NCBI GenBank assembly: GCA_963844565.1
Contig: CAWJON010000002.1
Location: 1,054,001-1,118,000 of the forward strand
Reading direction: 5' to 3'
Length of the DNA stretch: 64,000 nt
Source of the DNA: JAFEDN01 sp963844565
GTDB lineage: Bacteria > Pseudomonadota > Gammaproteobacteria > Coxiellales > Coxiellaceae
Shown: positions 25,592-34,716 of the stretch, one piece after another
Position numbering within the stretch: the stretch's first letter is position 1
Layout of the letters: the number at the start of each line of letters is the position of its first letter
The notes under the pieces: generated by a model
What the model saw: the letters and a program-made list of their open reading frames with translations, nothing else
Database searches by the model: none
What the model was told of the DNA's origin: nothing
Made by a program: the position numbers and the translations under genes

Positions 25592-27466
25592 TTATTTTGA
25601 TACCGTCGGTAAATTTATGCCAATTGGAAGCTTTTTCACGCTGCGTCCCCCATAAACTAAATTAACAATTGCGCGAGTGAAAAAGATAGCTGTGACCATG
25701 GAACTTAAAATTCCAATGGCTAAGGTTGTGGCAAAACTTTGGACTGAGCCTGTGCCTAAAGTAAATAAAATGATAGCCACAATTAAAGTGGTGACATTTG
25801 AATCTAAAATTGTAGAAAAAGCCCTTCCATAACCGGTGAAAATACTGGCTTGAGAAGACATTCCATTGCGTAATTCTTCACGAATTCGTTCATTAATCAA
25901 GACGTTTGCATCCACGGCCATGCCTATGGTCAAAACCATACCTGCGATGCCGGGTAAAGTTAAAGTTGCTCCTAATAGAGACATAACCGCAACAATAAAG
26001 ATAGTGTTTAACAACAAGGCAAGGTCAGCGATTAAGCCGAAAATATGATAATAAAACAGCATAAAAATGATCACTATGCTGATGGCTATCACCATAGAAT
26101 TTATGCCTTGTCGTATATTTTCTTTCCCTAAGCTAGGGCCAAGCAAACGTTCTTGCACAAAGGCTACTGGAGCTGAATAAGCGCCAGACCTTAATTGTAA
26201 AGCTAAATCTTGTGCATCTCTGGTTGATGGCAACCCAGTGATTTGAAATTGGGCGCCTAATGCACCGTGGATTGTGGCAACGTTAATAATGTTGGCAGCT
26301 TGTGGATGGGTAATAACCAATTGACCATTAACCATTTTCTTGATGGTTTGTGTTTCAACGTAAACTGTTGCTAAAGGTTTACCAATATTTTCCCGGGTGA
26401 TGCGGTTAAAAGAAGAAACTTCATTTCCACCTGAGCGTATTCCTACTGCAGGACGGCCATTTTCATCCGGGTTGCTATTGGCGCTCAAAATAGAACTGCC
26501 ATGTAAAACGATCTCGTTTTTCAATAAAATTGGGGATCCTTCAAAGGTATAAAGACTAGAACCTGGTGGAACTATACCGGTTGCAGCAGCAGTCTTGGCG
26601 TCATGATCAACGTCTACTAATTGTAAATAGATGGTGGCAACTTTCCCGATAATTGCTTTGGCGCGCGCGGTATCTTGTAAACCTGGAAGGTCAACGCTAA
26701 TTTGATCTTTGCCTTGCTGTTGAATGACGGGTTCAGCAACACCCAGCTCGTTAATTCGATTATTCAATATGGTTATAATTTGACTTACTGAGTAATCGGT
26801 TAAACGAGATTGCGCGCTTCTTGACAAAGTTGCTGTCAAAGTAAATCCTTGAGGCGAAGCACTGAATTGGTAATCAGAATTTCCTTTTTTCAAAAAAGAT
26901 AATGCTGAATTCAATGAAGCTTGGTCACGAAATTGAATTTGAATTTCACCTTTTCCGGTCTGATTGAAATTTGAATACCTAATTTGCTGCTCGCGTAATC
27001 CAGTAGCCATATTACGCATGTCGTTATTAATCTGTTCCTTAAGCATTGAGGCAGTATCCACCTGTAGTAAAAAATGGATTCCACCTCTTAAATCCAAACC
27101 CAATTTCATGGGCTTGGCGCCGATACTTTTTAACCAGTTTGGTGTTTTATCCGCTAAATTTAAGGCGACTGTGTAGTCAGGTCCTAAGCTAGCTTGCACC
27201 ATGTCTTGAGCTTTAAGTTGGTCAGAGGTATCGTAGAAACGAATAACGTAAGAAAAAGCTTCGCGTTTTATCGATCGGTAAGGAATTTTTTGATCATTCA
27301 GCGCTTGAGTAATTTTATCACCCAACTGGGAATTTAGTAAGGTTGTTCCTTTAGGTTGGATTTGAATGGCTGGATCCTCGCCATACAAATTAGGCAATGC
27401 ATAGAAGATCCCTAAGATAATAAGCAAAGCCAATAAAATGTAACGCCAAAGCGGATAGGAATTCAT
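25592..27466 (-). CDS. secD: Protein translocase subunit SecD
   Basis: The larger SecDF subunit, with a first membrane segment at residues 8-25, a large periplasmic domain and five C-terminal segments. Seen are GLDLRGGIHFLLQVD near residue 124, NNRINELGVAEPVIQQQG near 245 and GMAVDANVLINERIREELR near 515. The length of 624 residues is usual. It is preceded by yajC with a 9-bp gap and followed directly by secF, the standard operon. Confidence 0.97.
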   Translation of the reverse strand: MNSYPLWRYILLALLIILGIFYALPNLYGEDPAIQIQPKGTTLLNSQLGDKITQALNDQKIPYRSIKREAFSYVIRFYDTSDQLKAQDMVQASLGPDYTVALNLADKTPNWLKSIGAKPMKLGLDLRGGIHFLLQVDTASMLKEQINNDMRNMATGLREQQIRYSNFNQTGKGEIQIQFRDQASLNSALSFLKKGNSDYQFSASPQGFTLTATLSRSAQSRLTDYSVSQIITILNNRINELGVAEPVIQQQGKDQISVDLPGLQDTARAKAIIGKVATIYLQLVDVDHDAKTAAATGIVPPGSSLYTFEGSPILLKNEIVLHGSSILSANSNPDENGRPAVGIRSGGNEVSSFNRITRENIGKPLATVYVETQTIKKMVNGQLVITHPQAANIINVATIHGALGAQFQITGLPSTRDAQDLALQLRSGAYSAPVAFVQERLLGPSLGKENIRQGINSMVIAISIVIIFMLFYYHIFGLIADLALLLNTIFIVAVMSLLGATLTLPGIAGMVLTIGMAVDANVLINERIREELRNGMSSQASIFTGYGRAFSTILDSNVTTLIVAIILFTLGTGSVQSFATTLAIGILSSMVTAIFFTRAIVNLVYGGRSVKKLPIGINLPTVSK

Positions 27467-27475
27467 AGATTTAGA

Positions 27476-27853
27476 TCAATTTTCCAAAGAACCCATAGTT
27501 CCTTTCGGTAGTATTGATGCAATTGCTCCTTTTTGAATAATTATTTCATTCTCCTTGCCAACTGTCAATGTTGCATAATTATCTTTAATCTTAGTAATTC
27601 TGCCAATAATTCCCCCAGTGGTCATAACTTCATCACCCACCGTGATATTACCTAGCATTTGTTTTTGTTCTTTTGCACGTTTGGTTTGTGGTCTTACTAA
27701 CAAAAAATAAAAAACAACAACAAAAATAATCAACATAGGTAGCATATGTAAAAAGCTGCCTTGCGTTGTCGTGGCGGGCGTAGTATTTGTGCTGGCTGTC
27801 TGGGTCACTTCTGCAAGTGCATTGGTGATTCCAGAAAAATCGATAAAAGACAT
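27476..27853 (-). CDS. yajC: Sec translocon accessory subunit YajC
   Basis: A single-pass membrane protein of the SecDF-YajC complex. The membrane segment (MLPMLIIFVVVFYFLLV) is at about residues 38-54, followed by RPQTKRAKEQKQML and the conserved GDEVMTTGGIIGRI. At 125 residues it is slightly long because of a Thr-rich N-terminal segment. It is the first gene of the secDF operon and is divergent from mnmA. Confidence 0.95.
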   Translation of the reverse strand: MSFIDFSGITNALAEVTQTASTNTTPATTTQGSFLHMLPMLIIFVVVFYFLLVRPQTKRAKEQKQMLGNITVGDEVMTTGGIIGRITKIKDNYATLTVGKENEIIIQKGAIASILPKGTMGSLEN

Positions 27854-27895
27854 AGGTCTACCTCTGGATTGTTAATTCTAGATGGGTAATGTATC

Positions 27896-27921
27896 AGGAA
27901 TTTTCGCTGAAGGGAATTCCT
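27896..27921. repeat. Short AATT-type hairpin repeat, copy 1
   Basis: The sequence GGAATTTTCGCTGAAGGGAA followed by TTCC forms a short hairpin (GGAATT against AATTCC). It is nearly the same as the hairpin at 51527-51555 downstream of pgeF. It lies in the divergent yajC/mnmA gap, where it cannot be a terminator for either gene. Confidence 0.45.
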
Positions 27922-27980
27922 TCCTCATTTATATCCTGCGCTCGGCGAAGCCAATGCTCGGAATTGTGTTAGAATAGGGC

Positions 27981-29060
27981 ATGAATTCAAATAAAAAGGT
28001 GATTGTGGGGTTGTCTGGCGGGGTTGATTCTGCAGTCTCAGCGCTTTTGCTTAAAAATGATGGTTTCGATGTCACTGGCGTTTATATGCAAAATTGGGAG
28101 ACAGAAAATGATGATCCCTATTGTCACGCTGAACAAGATCTAACTGATGCGCGACAGGTCTCGGAGCATCTAGACATTCCTTTTCAAGTGGTCAATTTTT
28201 CAAAAGAATATTGGAATAAAGTTTTCCAACTCAGCTTGGATGAATTAGCGCAAGGCCGAACTCCCAATCCCGATGTTTGGTGTAACAAAGAAATTAAATT
28301 TAAAGTTTTTTTGGATTATGCTTTGCAGATGAATGCAAAATTGGCCACCGGACATTATGCTCAAATTCAAATGGCTCAGCAGGGCTATCAATTGCTCCGA
28401 GGTAAAGACGCCAACAAAGATCAGAGCTATTTTCTTTATATTATGAGTCAAAAGGCCTTGTCTCATAGTATTTTTCCTGTTGGACACTTAAAAAAAGCTG
28501 AAGTCCGAGCGGTGGCTAAAGAAGCTGGATTACCCAATTACAATAAAAAAGACAGTACCGGAATTTGTTTCATTGGTGAAAGAGGTTTCAAACACTTTTT
28601 AAGTGAATTTTTTTTAGCCCAACCAGGTTTAATAAAAGATGAAATGGGGGTAACTGTAGGTAATCATGACGGGTTAATGTTTTACACCTTGGGTCAGCGG
28701 CAGGGTTTGAATATTGGTGGGAAAAAAAATGCCCTGGCTAAACCTTGGTATGTACTTTCAAAAGATTTAAAAAATAATATTCTAATTGTAGGACAAGGAC
28801 ATGATAATCCCAGGCTTTATTCCAAATATCTCAGATGTAATAATTTGCATTGGATTGATCAACCCTCCTCTTTTCCTTATTCCTGTTCTGCAAAAATACG
28901 ATATCGACAAAGCGATGCCAATTGTATTGTCACCTCAGAAGAATCTGGGGTCTATCACGTTGAATTTTCGGAGCCACAATGGGCAGTAACCCCCGGTCAA
29001 TCCATTGTGTTCTATGCAAATGAAAAATGCCTGGGTGGGGGCATTATCATTTCTATTTAA
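27981..29060 (+). CDS. mnmA: tRNA-specific 2-thiouridylase
   Basis: Adds sulfur to U34 of Lys, Glu and Gln tRNAs. The PP-loop GLSGGVDSAVSALL is at residues 9-22, the first catalytic Cys is in GRTPNPDVWCNKEIKF near residue 102, and the second is in KDSTGICFIGERGF near 199. The length of 359 residues is normal. The 3' end lies 20 bp before the mfd ATG, so the two genes are probably cotranscribed. Confidence 0.97.
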   Translation: MNSNKKVIVGLSGGVDSAVSALLLKNDGFDVTGVYMQNWETENDDPYCHAEQDLTDARQVSEHLDIPFQVVNFSKEYWNKVFQLSLDELAQGRTPNPDVWCNKEIKFKVFLDYALQMNAKLATGHYAQIQMAQQGYQLLRGKDANKDQSYFLYIMSQKALSHSIFPVGHLKKAEVRAVAKEAGLPNYNKKDSTGICFIGERGFKHFLSEFFLAQPGLIKDEMGVTVGNHDGLMFYTLGQRQGLNIGGKKNALAKPWYVLSKDLKNNILIVGQGHDNPRLYSKYLRCNNLHWIDQPSSFPYSCSAKIRYRQSDANCIVTSEESGVYHVEFSEPQWAVTPGQSIVFYANEKCLGGGIIISI

Positions 29061-29080
29061 AGCTGTTACAATTTCGGGCC

Positions 29081-32000
29081 ATGAAACTTTATAGTGCACT
29101 TAATCCTCAATCTTTACAAAAACAGGATCGTCGTATTCATTGGGGTAATTTGCATGGAGCGAGTGATAGCTTAGCGGTTAGCCAACTCGCGGGTGGACCG
29201 GATCAAGGTTCGATTCTAGTGATAACACCCGATTCGCAAAATGCACGTCGTCTACACCGTGAAATTTTATTCTTTAAGGGAAACTCAAATTTTACTTGCC
29301 ATTATTTGCCTGATTGGGAAACCCTCCCCTATGATCATTTTTCTCCCTATCCCGATTTAGTCTCTGAGCGTTTGTTGGTGTTAAGTCATTTACTTAAAGC
29401 TGAAAAAACAATTGTAATCGCTGCATTACCTACCCTCATGCATCGCTTTTTACCTCGGGATTTTTTAATAAAACATTCTATGGCCCTATCGGTAAACGAT
29501 CGCTTAGATATTCAGAAACTACGCGACCAGTTGATTCAGTCTGGCTATTACCACGTTAAGCAAGTACTGGAGCATGGTGAGTTTGCATTACGTGGTTCAA
29601 TTTTAGATATTTTTCCCATGGGAAGCTCATTTCCTTTTCGTATTGAATTGTTTGATGAGGTAATTGAAACGATTCGTAAATTTAATCCAGAAACGCAATG
29701 CTCGGTTGAAAAAATTGAAGAAATTAAGTTATTTCCAGCACGCGAATTTCCATTGACCGAAGAGGCAATTACTTATTTTCGGCAGAATTGGCGTAGTCGT
29801 TTTGCTGGCAATCCGAAAGATTCATCGGTATATGAAAGCATCAGTGAGGCCCATGCAGCCCCAGGGGCTGAATATTATTTACCTTTATTTTTTACAAAAT
29901 TAAATTCAATTTTTGATTACCTAAATACAGAAACTCAGATTATTTGCACAGAACCTTTATCTATCGTCGCTGAAAAATTTTGGAAGGATATACAAGCTCG
30001 TTATGAACAGCTACGCTATGATATTCAACGTCCCTTATGTCCTCCAGAGGAAGTATTTATTCCTCCTAACGATTTTTTTAACGCCATGAAAGGGTTTGGA
30101 CAAATTCAATTCCACTCGGAAATTTTACCCGAAAAAATGGGAAATTTCTCTTATGCTACCTCAAAGCCTCCTACGTTGCCGATTGATCACAAGGCCAAAA
30201 ATCCGTTAGGAAATATTGAATTATTTTTGAAAAATAATGCTTACCGCACCTTGTTTTGTGCAGAAACAACCGGTCGTCGTGAAATTTTATTGGAATTGTT
30301 TAAAGGAATTAAGTTTTTCCCTGAATTCTTCCCTTCTTGGCAAGCGTTTATCGATTCCAAAGAAAATTTAGGTATCTGCATTGCCCCCTTAGATCAAGGT
30401 TTATGTTTAGATAATCCCCCTATCGCAGTCATTAGCGAGTCCCAATTATTTGGCGAACAAGTCATGCAAAGACGACTGCGAAAAGGAACTCGCCAAGACC
30501 CAAACAATATTATTCGAAATTTAACTGAATTAAATATTGGTTCTCCGGTTGTGCATCTTGATCATGGCGTTGGGCGTTATTTAGGATTAGACCAAATACG
30601 AGCTGGAGATCAAGAAGGGGAATATTTAAAATTAGAGTATGCTGGAGGTGATAAAATTTATGTTCCGGTAACTTCTTTACATTTAATTAGCCGCTATACC
30701 GGAGCAGATGCCGAAAACGCCCCTTTACAAAAACTGGGCACGAAACAATGGCAAACGATTAAACAAAAAACTGCAGAGAAAGTACGTGATGTGGCCGCAG
30801 AACTACTTGAAGTTTATAGCCGACGTCAAGCCGCTGTGGGTTATGCGGTAAAAGAACCCGATCAAAGCTTTATTATTTTTCGTCGATCTTTTCCTTTTGA
30901 AGAAACACCCGATCAAACTAAAACCATTAATGACGTTATCGCTGATATGACGTCGTCCCGTACTATGGATCGTTTAGTGTGTGGCGACGTCGGTTTTGGT
31001 AAGACAGAAGTCGCCATGCAAGCGGCGTTTTTAGCCTTACAAAGTGGTAAGCAAATAGCCATACTGGTACCCACAACACTTTTAGCGGAACAGCATTTGC
31101 AAAATTTCAAAGATCGTTTTGCTAACTGGCCTGTTCAAATTGAAGCATTTTCTCGGATGCAAACGGCCAAAAATCAAAAAATCGCCATCGAACGTTTGGA
31201 AGAAGGTAAAATTGACATTGCCATTGGTACGCATAAATTATTGTCTCCTAATATTCGTTTTAAAGACTTAGGACTTTTAATTATTGATGAAGAGCACCGT
31301 TTTGGTGTCAGACAAAAAGAACGCATTAAGGCGTTGCGTGCTCATATTGATATTTTAACCCTCACTGCCACGCCAATTCCGCGAACGCTCAATATGGCTT
31401 TAGCAGGCACGCGGGATTTATCTATCATTGCAACACCACCAGCGCGGCGCTTAGCCATTAAAACCTTTGTCCACGAATTTGAAAATGGAATTGTTCGTGA
31501 AGCGATGCAGCGTGAACTATTACGAGGTGGGCAGCTCTATTTCCTGCATAACGATGTTTCAACTATTGGTGCGATGGCAGAAAAACTGCAAAATATCATG
31601 CCTGAATCAAGAATAGGCATTGCGCACGGACAATTACATGAAAGAGCTTTAGAAAAAGTAATGGCTGATTTTTATCATGGACGTTTTAATATTTTAGTCT
31701 GTAGCACGATTATTGAATCAGGTATTGATGTTCCTTCTGCAAATACAATCATTATTAATCGTGCAGATCGATTTGGGCTTGCCCAGTTGCATCAATTGCG
31801 CGGACGTGTAGGCCGATCCCATCATCAAGCTTATGCATATTTACTTACTGCTCCGGAACAAAAATTAACTAAAGATGCTGAGAAACGTTTAGAAGCTATC
31901 ACCCAACTTGAGGATTTAGGCGCGGGATTTCAATTAGCAACGCATGACTTAGAAATTCGCGGCGCTGGCGAGTTGTTAGGCGAAGAACAAAGCGGCCATA

Positions 32001-32533
32001 TCCATGCAGTGGGTTTTTCTTTATATATGGAAATGTTAGAAACTGCAGTAAAAGCGCTAAAAGCAGGTGAAACGCCGGTTTTTGAATTTTCTGTAAACGC
32101 CGGCGTTGAAATAAATTTACAAATGAGTGCTTTCATCCCTGAACCTTATGTGCCTGATGTAAACGCCAGACTTACCCTTTATAAACGATTGGCAAATTGC
32201 AAGTCGGTTCAAGAAATCCAAGATTTAAAAGGAGAGTTTATCGACCGTTTTGGCTTATTGCCAGAAGTTACAGAATCCTTATTTGCTTTATCGCAACTTA
32301 AATTAATCGCTGCCGAGTTAGGCATCACCAAAATCGAGAGCGCCGTGCAATACGGCTATCTACATTTTAATGAAAAACCGCATGTCGATCCCATTAAAAT
32401 CATTAACTTGATTCAACAGCAACCTAAAAATTTTCAGCTGCAAGGCGGAAATATCTTGCGATTTAAATTAACAGTTGAAAAATCTGACCAACGGATTGAG
32501 TTCTTTACCAGCATAATGAATTCACTAAGATAG
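29081..32533 (+). CDS. mfd: Transcription-repair coupling factor
   Basis: A DNA translocase that removes stalled RNA polymerase at lesions and recruits UvrA. The ATG at 29081 gives 1150 residues, close to the E. coli length; an earlier in-frame start at 29027 lies inside mnmA and is less likely. Seen are the UvrB-like N-terminal region (YDHFSPYPDLVSERL near 82), the RNAP-interacting segment around 490-560, Walker A GDVGFGKTEVAMQAAF near 634, DEEH near 742 and TATPIPRTLNMALAGTRDLS near 768. The C-terminal TRCF domain ends FFTSIMNSLR. The last 165 bp recur three times downstream, complete or truncated. Confidence 0.97.
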   Translation: MKLYSALNPQSLQKQDRRIHWGNLHGASDSLAVSQLAGGPDQGSILVITPDSQNARRLHREILFFKGNSNFTCHYLPDWETLPYDHFSPYPDLVSERLLVLSHLLKAEKTIVIAALPTLMHRFLPRDFLIKHSMALSVNDRLDIQKLRDQLIQSGYYHVKQVLEHGEFALRGSILDIFPMGSSFPFRIELFDEVIETIRKFNPETQCSVEKIEEIKLFPAREFPLTEEAITYFRQNWRSRFAGNPKDSSVYESISEAHAAPGAEYYLPLFFTKLNSIFDYLNTETQIICTEPLSIVAEKFWKDIQARYEQLRYDIQRPLCPPEEVFIPPNDFFNAMKGFGQIQFHSEILPEKMGNFSYATSKPPTLPIDHKAKNPLGNIELFLKNNAYRTLFCAETTGRREILLELFKGIKFFPEFFPSWQAFIDSKENLGICIAPLDQGLCLDNPPIAVISESQLFGEQVMQRRLRKGTRQDPNNIIRNLTELNIGSPVVHLDHGVGRYLGLDQIRAGDQEGEYLKLEYAGGDKIYVPVTSLHLISRYTGADAENAPLQKLGTKQWQTIKQKTAEKVRDVAAELLEVYSRRQAAVGYAVKEPDQSFIIFRRSFPFEETPDQTKTINDVIADMTSSRTMDRLVCGDVGFGKTEVAMQAAFLALQSGKQIAILVPTTLLAEQHLQNFKDRFANWPVQIEAFSRMQTAKNQKIAIERLEEGKIDIAIGTHKLLSPNIRFKDLGLLIIDEEHRFGVRQKERIKALRAHIDILTLTATPIPRTLNMALAGTRDLSIIATPPARRLAIKTFVHEFENGIVREAMQRELLRGGQLYFLHNDVSTIGAMAEKLQNIMPESRIGIAHGQLHERALEKVMADFYHGRFNILVCSTIIESGIDVPSANTIIINRADRFGLAQLHQLRGRVGRSHHQAYAYLLTAPEQKLTKDAEKRLEAITQLEDLGAGFQLATHDLEIRGAGELLGEEQSGHIHAVGFSLYMEMLETAVKALKAGETPVFEFSVNAGVEINLQMSAFIPEPYVPDVNARLTLYKRLANCKSVQEIQDLKGEFIDRFGLLPEVTESLFALSQLKLIAAELGITKIESAVQYGYLHFNEKPHVDPIKIINLIQQQPKNFQLQGGNILRFKLTVEKSDQRIEFFTSIMNSLR

Positions 32534-32582
32534 CAAGGAATGTTCTATTAGATGAAAAAGTTTATGCCTGTCATAGTACGGC

Positions 32583-32835
32583 CCTTGAAATCCACTTCGC
32601 TTTGTTCAGCGACATCCGCCTACTCGCAAGATTGTCTAAACGGGGCCCGTCAGTGGAGATGTTTTCGTGCTCACTACGCCATAAATAGCGGGTGCAATAC
32701 TTCGTAAGCGTCATTGTCCTGGTGAACTTTATCATGCTAAACTTGTTTCCGAATTGGCTTCGCTGCGCGCGAAAACATCTCCACTGACACCCGTTGCAAA
32801 GCTCGCAGGCGGATGCGCTGAACAAAGCTATGCAG
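32583..32835 (-). repeat. Structured ~255-bp repeat with nested inverted repeats, copy 2
   Basis: An inverted full-length copy of the element at 24346-24600, roughly 80% alike by eye. Here the outer arms are GCTTTGTTCAGCGACATCCG (left) and the reverse complement of GCTTTGTTCAGCGCATCCGC (right). The inner arms are GTCAGTGGAGATGTTTTCG and its perfect reverse complement, 19 bp. Both arms of each pair changed together compared with copy 1. It follows 49 bp after the mfd stop. An 84-codon frame on the minus strand covers it but reads the opposite strand of the element from the frame in copy 1, so neither is likely coding. Confidence 0.8.
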
Positions 32836-32952
32836 GACGGATCAGTTCATCTCCGTATTAAGCACCTGCCACGCCAATATTTAAATTTTTTCTTGTTATT
32901 ACTTTGCGACTGCCAGAAAACGCCGGATATCAATTTTTTGAAAAAAAGATCT

Positions 32953-33111
32953 CTATATACCTGTATTTAATAGATACTGAAGAATAGCCCGGTATTTAGT
33001 AGTTGCAAGCTCATCTTTAAAGTTGTTATAAACCTCTTTTACAAACACCCTGGATATTAGATAAGGTTCGGCAGGATCTCTACTGATTAATTTAGGATAA
33101 TGACCACCATC
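32953..33111 (-). pseudogene. Fragment of an unknown reading frame without start
   Basis: Between the repeat and the LuxR-like gene, the minus strand has a stop-to-stop frame of about 52 codons with ordinary coding composition (for example DPAEPYLISRVFVKEVYNNF and ILQYLLNTGI before a TAG). There is no ATG, GTG or TTG with a ribosome site at its beginning, so it looks like the 3' remnant of a lost gene. The family was not recognised. The remainder of 32836-33262 is AT-rich and shows nothing else. Confidence 0.3.
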
Positions 33112-33262
33112 CTATTTCTTATAAATTTTTAATATTCTATTGATAGAACTCCGTAATTCCTACGGATTAAAATAGAATAAATTTTGTTTATTATATCGTT
33201 AATTTAGAATTATGAGTTTTCTTGTGGCCATTCCCAAATATAGAAATCGCTATCTCTATTTA

Positions 33263-34240
33263 TTATTTTATAAGCCTCATCATTAAATCTGCAATTTGGC
33301 TTTTGGTTTTTAAACCAGATTTTTCCTTAACATTATTTAAATACTGCTCAACTGTTCTGGGGGAAATTTTTAACAAATTTGCAGTTTCTTTAGCGGTATA
33401 GCCTTGGCCAAGGTATTGACAAGATTCCATTTCTCTTTTGGAAAGCGATAGTGATTTTCCATTATAATTAAAACGGTACTTTTTAACATTAAATAAGACT
33501 TCAGGATTTTTATTAATATTAAGTTTTTGAATATTAGATCGCATAGAATCTAAAAGATGAATTTTATTTATTGAAGCGCGCTTAATAAGACTAGCTGCTT
33601 TATCCCTAAAATAATGCTTAAAGTTCTCCAACAGAGTTAAGTTGTTCAAATAAAAATTAATAATAGCGGGATTATCAATGGGCGTAGCAAAAGCAAAGCT
33701 CTCGTAATAATTTTCATAGATTTCAAATAAATAAAAAGGATAATGGACATTAAAATAACTCTTATAATCAAAAATTACTTGATCAAATTTATCATTTAAT
33801 GACGGCGGCCTAAAATAATAAAATTTATTCTGGGTTAAAAGATTCTCGTCTATCCAAGGACAAAACATATAATTTTTTATATTACAATGATATATATGTT
33901 TGATAATAGCTAAGCCTAGCCCTGTGCCGCCGCTTTCGCGGGAGCGTGCTTTGTCTACTCGATAAAATCTTTCAGTAATCCTTGGAATTTGTTTTTTTGA
34001 AATACCAATTCCAGTATCAATGACGCGAAAAATTCCAGTATTATTTTCTTCATACCATTGAATGGTAATGCGCCCTTTTGCAGGGGTATATTTAATTGCA
34101 TTGACAATGATATTTGAAAATAAACTTTTTAGTTCATTTTCCGCGCCATCCAAGAATAAATTAGGGTCTGCTTTTAAAGTAAATTTGTGATTCTTTTTAC
34201 CGCTAATGTTTTGGGCTTCAAGCAGCAAAATTTTTAACAT
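33263..34240 (-). CDS. Chimeric protein: PhoR ATPase domain fused to a LuxR-type HTH
   Basis: Residues 1 to about 117 are nearly identical to an internal part of the PhoR encoded at 39404-40180. They keep the ATP-binding N box (VNAIKYTPAKG), G1 (DTGIGIS), F box (ERFYRVDKARS) and G2 (GGTGLGL) but lack the phosphate-accepting His region. Then, after AIIKHIYHCN, the sequence changes to an unrelated regulator fragment ending in a LuxR/GerE helix-turn-helix (LSKREMESCQYLGQGYTAKE, then ISPRTVEQYLNNVKEKSG). The initiator ATG is an internal Met of PhoR with no evidence of its own promoter. It may be a decayed fusion or a new chimera; the frame is intact over 325 codons. Confidence 0.7.
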   Translation of the reverse strand: MLKILLLEAQNISGKKNHKFTLKADPNLFLDGAENELKSLFSNIIVNAIKYTPAKGRITIQWYEENNTGIFRVIDTGIGISKKQIPRITERFYRVDKARSRESGGTGLGLAIIKHIYHCNIKNYMFCPWIDENLLTQNKFYYFRPPSLNDKFDQVIFDYKSYFNVHYPFYLFEIYENYYESFAFATPIDNPAIINFYLNNLTLLENFKHYFRDKAASLIKRASINKIHLLDSMRSNIQKLNINKNPEVLFNVKKYRFNYNGKSLSLSKREMESCQYLGQGYTAKETANLLKISPRTVEQYLNNVKEKSGLKTKSQIADLMMRLIK

Positions 34241-34252
34241 TTTACTGATAGG
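33893..34252 (-). repeat. 360-bp duplicated segment of phoR
   Basis: This stretch matches phoR 39512-39872 in the same orientation with about nine differences, roughly 97% identity. Its right edge joins the duplicated mfd tail within 3 bp, while its left edge joins the LuxR-like sequence in frame. The near-identity implies a recent duplication or gene conversion. Confidence 0.85.
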
Positions 34253-34254
34253 AA

Positions 34255-34425
34255 AATGAAAAACCGCATGTCGATCCCATTAAAATCATCACTTTGATAC
34301 AACAGCAACCTAAAAATTTTCAGCTGCAAGGCGGAAATATCTTGCGATTTAAATTAAACGCCGAAAAACATGACCAACGGATTATATTTTTTACCGATAT
34401 AACGAACTCATTAAAGAAAAATTAG
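34255..34425 (+). pseudogene. Duplicated 3' end of mfd, copy 1
   Basis: About 170 bp repeat the end of mfd (32369-32533). The first 100 bp are almost identical; the last 60 bp diverge and end SLKKN then TAG instead of SLR then TAG. The reading frame is preserved but has no start. It abuts the phoR duplicate, an arrangement expected at the junction of a tandem duplication running from mfd to phoR. Confidence 0.85.
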
Positions 34426-34716
34426 TTGCTACAAAATTTTCGGGTTTAGGTATATTTACTAGAGATATCAAGAGTAGGCTTGGCAGTATGACAAAAGTGG
34501 CCTCGTTGTATAAACTAGCATTCTAGTAATCTCGGTGTTAGGCTTACGAATTTATCCATTTTTCGAATAACAAATCGCAAAATCGACGAGGCATCATTCT
34601 AGGTAAGAAGTTGCGTGCGTAATTGCTGTAGTGTAAAATGCAGATCTTTATTGGTTTTTAACCGAAAACTATTGCCTCATTAAAGATGGATAACTTTCAA
34701 AAAAGGAGTTGAGTGT
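34426..34716. other. Intergenic stretch with a decayed palindrome half
   Basis: No gene was seen. At about 34531-34548 lies CTCGGTGTTAGGCTTACG, a degenerate left half of the GGTGTCAGGCTTGC palindromes found at 37667 and 38728, without its matching right arm. The first bases (TTGCTACAAAATTTTC) continue the sequence that follows the other mfd-tail copies. An AAAAGGAG ribosome site at the right end serves the next gene. Confidence 0.4.

Noticed and set aside
29027..29080. Upstream extension of mfd
   Set aside because: It begins inside mnmA and adds residues not typical of the family; the ATG at 29081 gives the usual length.
32571..32825. 84-codon open frame across repeat copy 2 (minus strand)
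   Set aside because: Same reason: no conservation of the product between the two copies.
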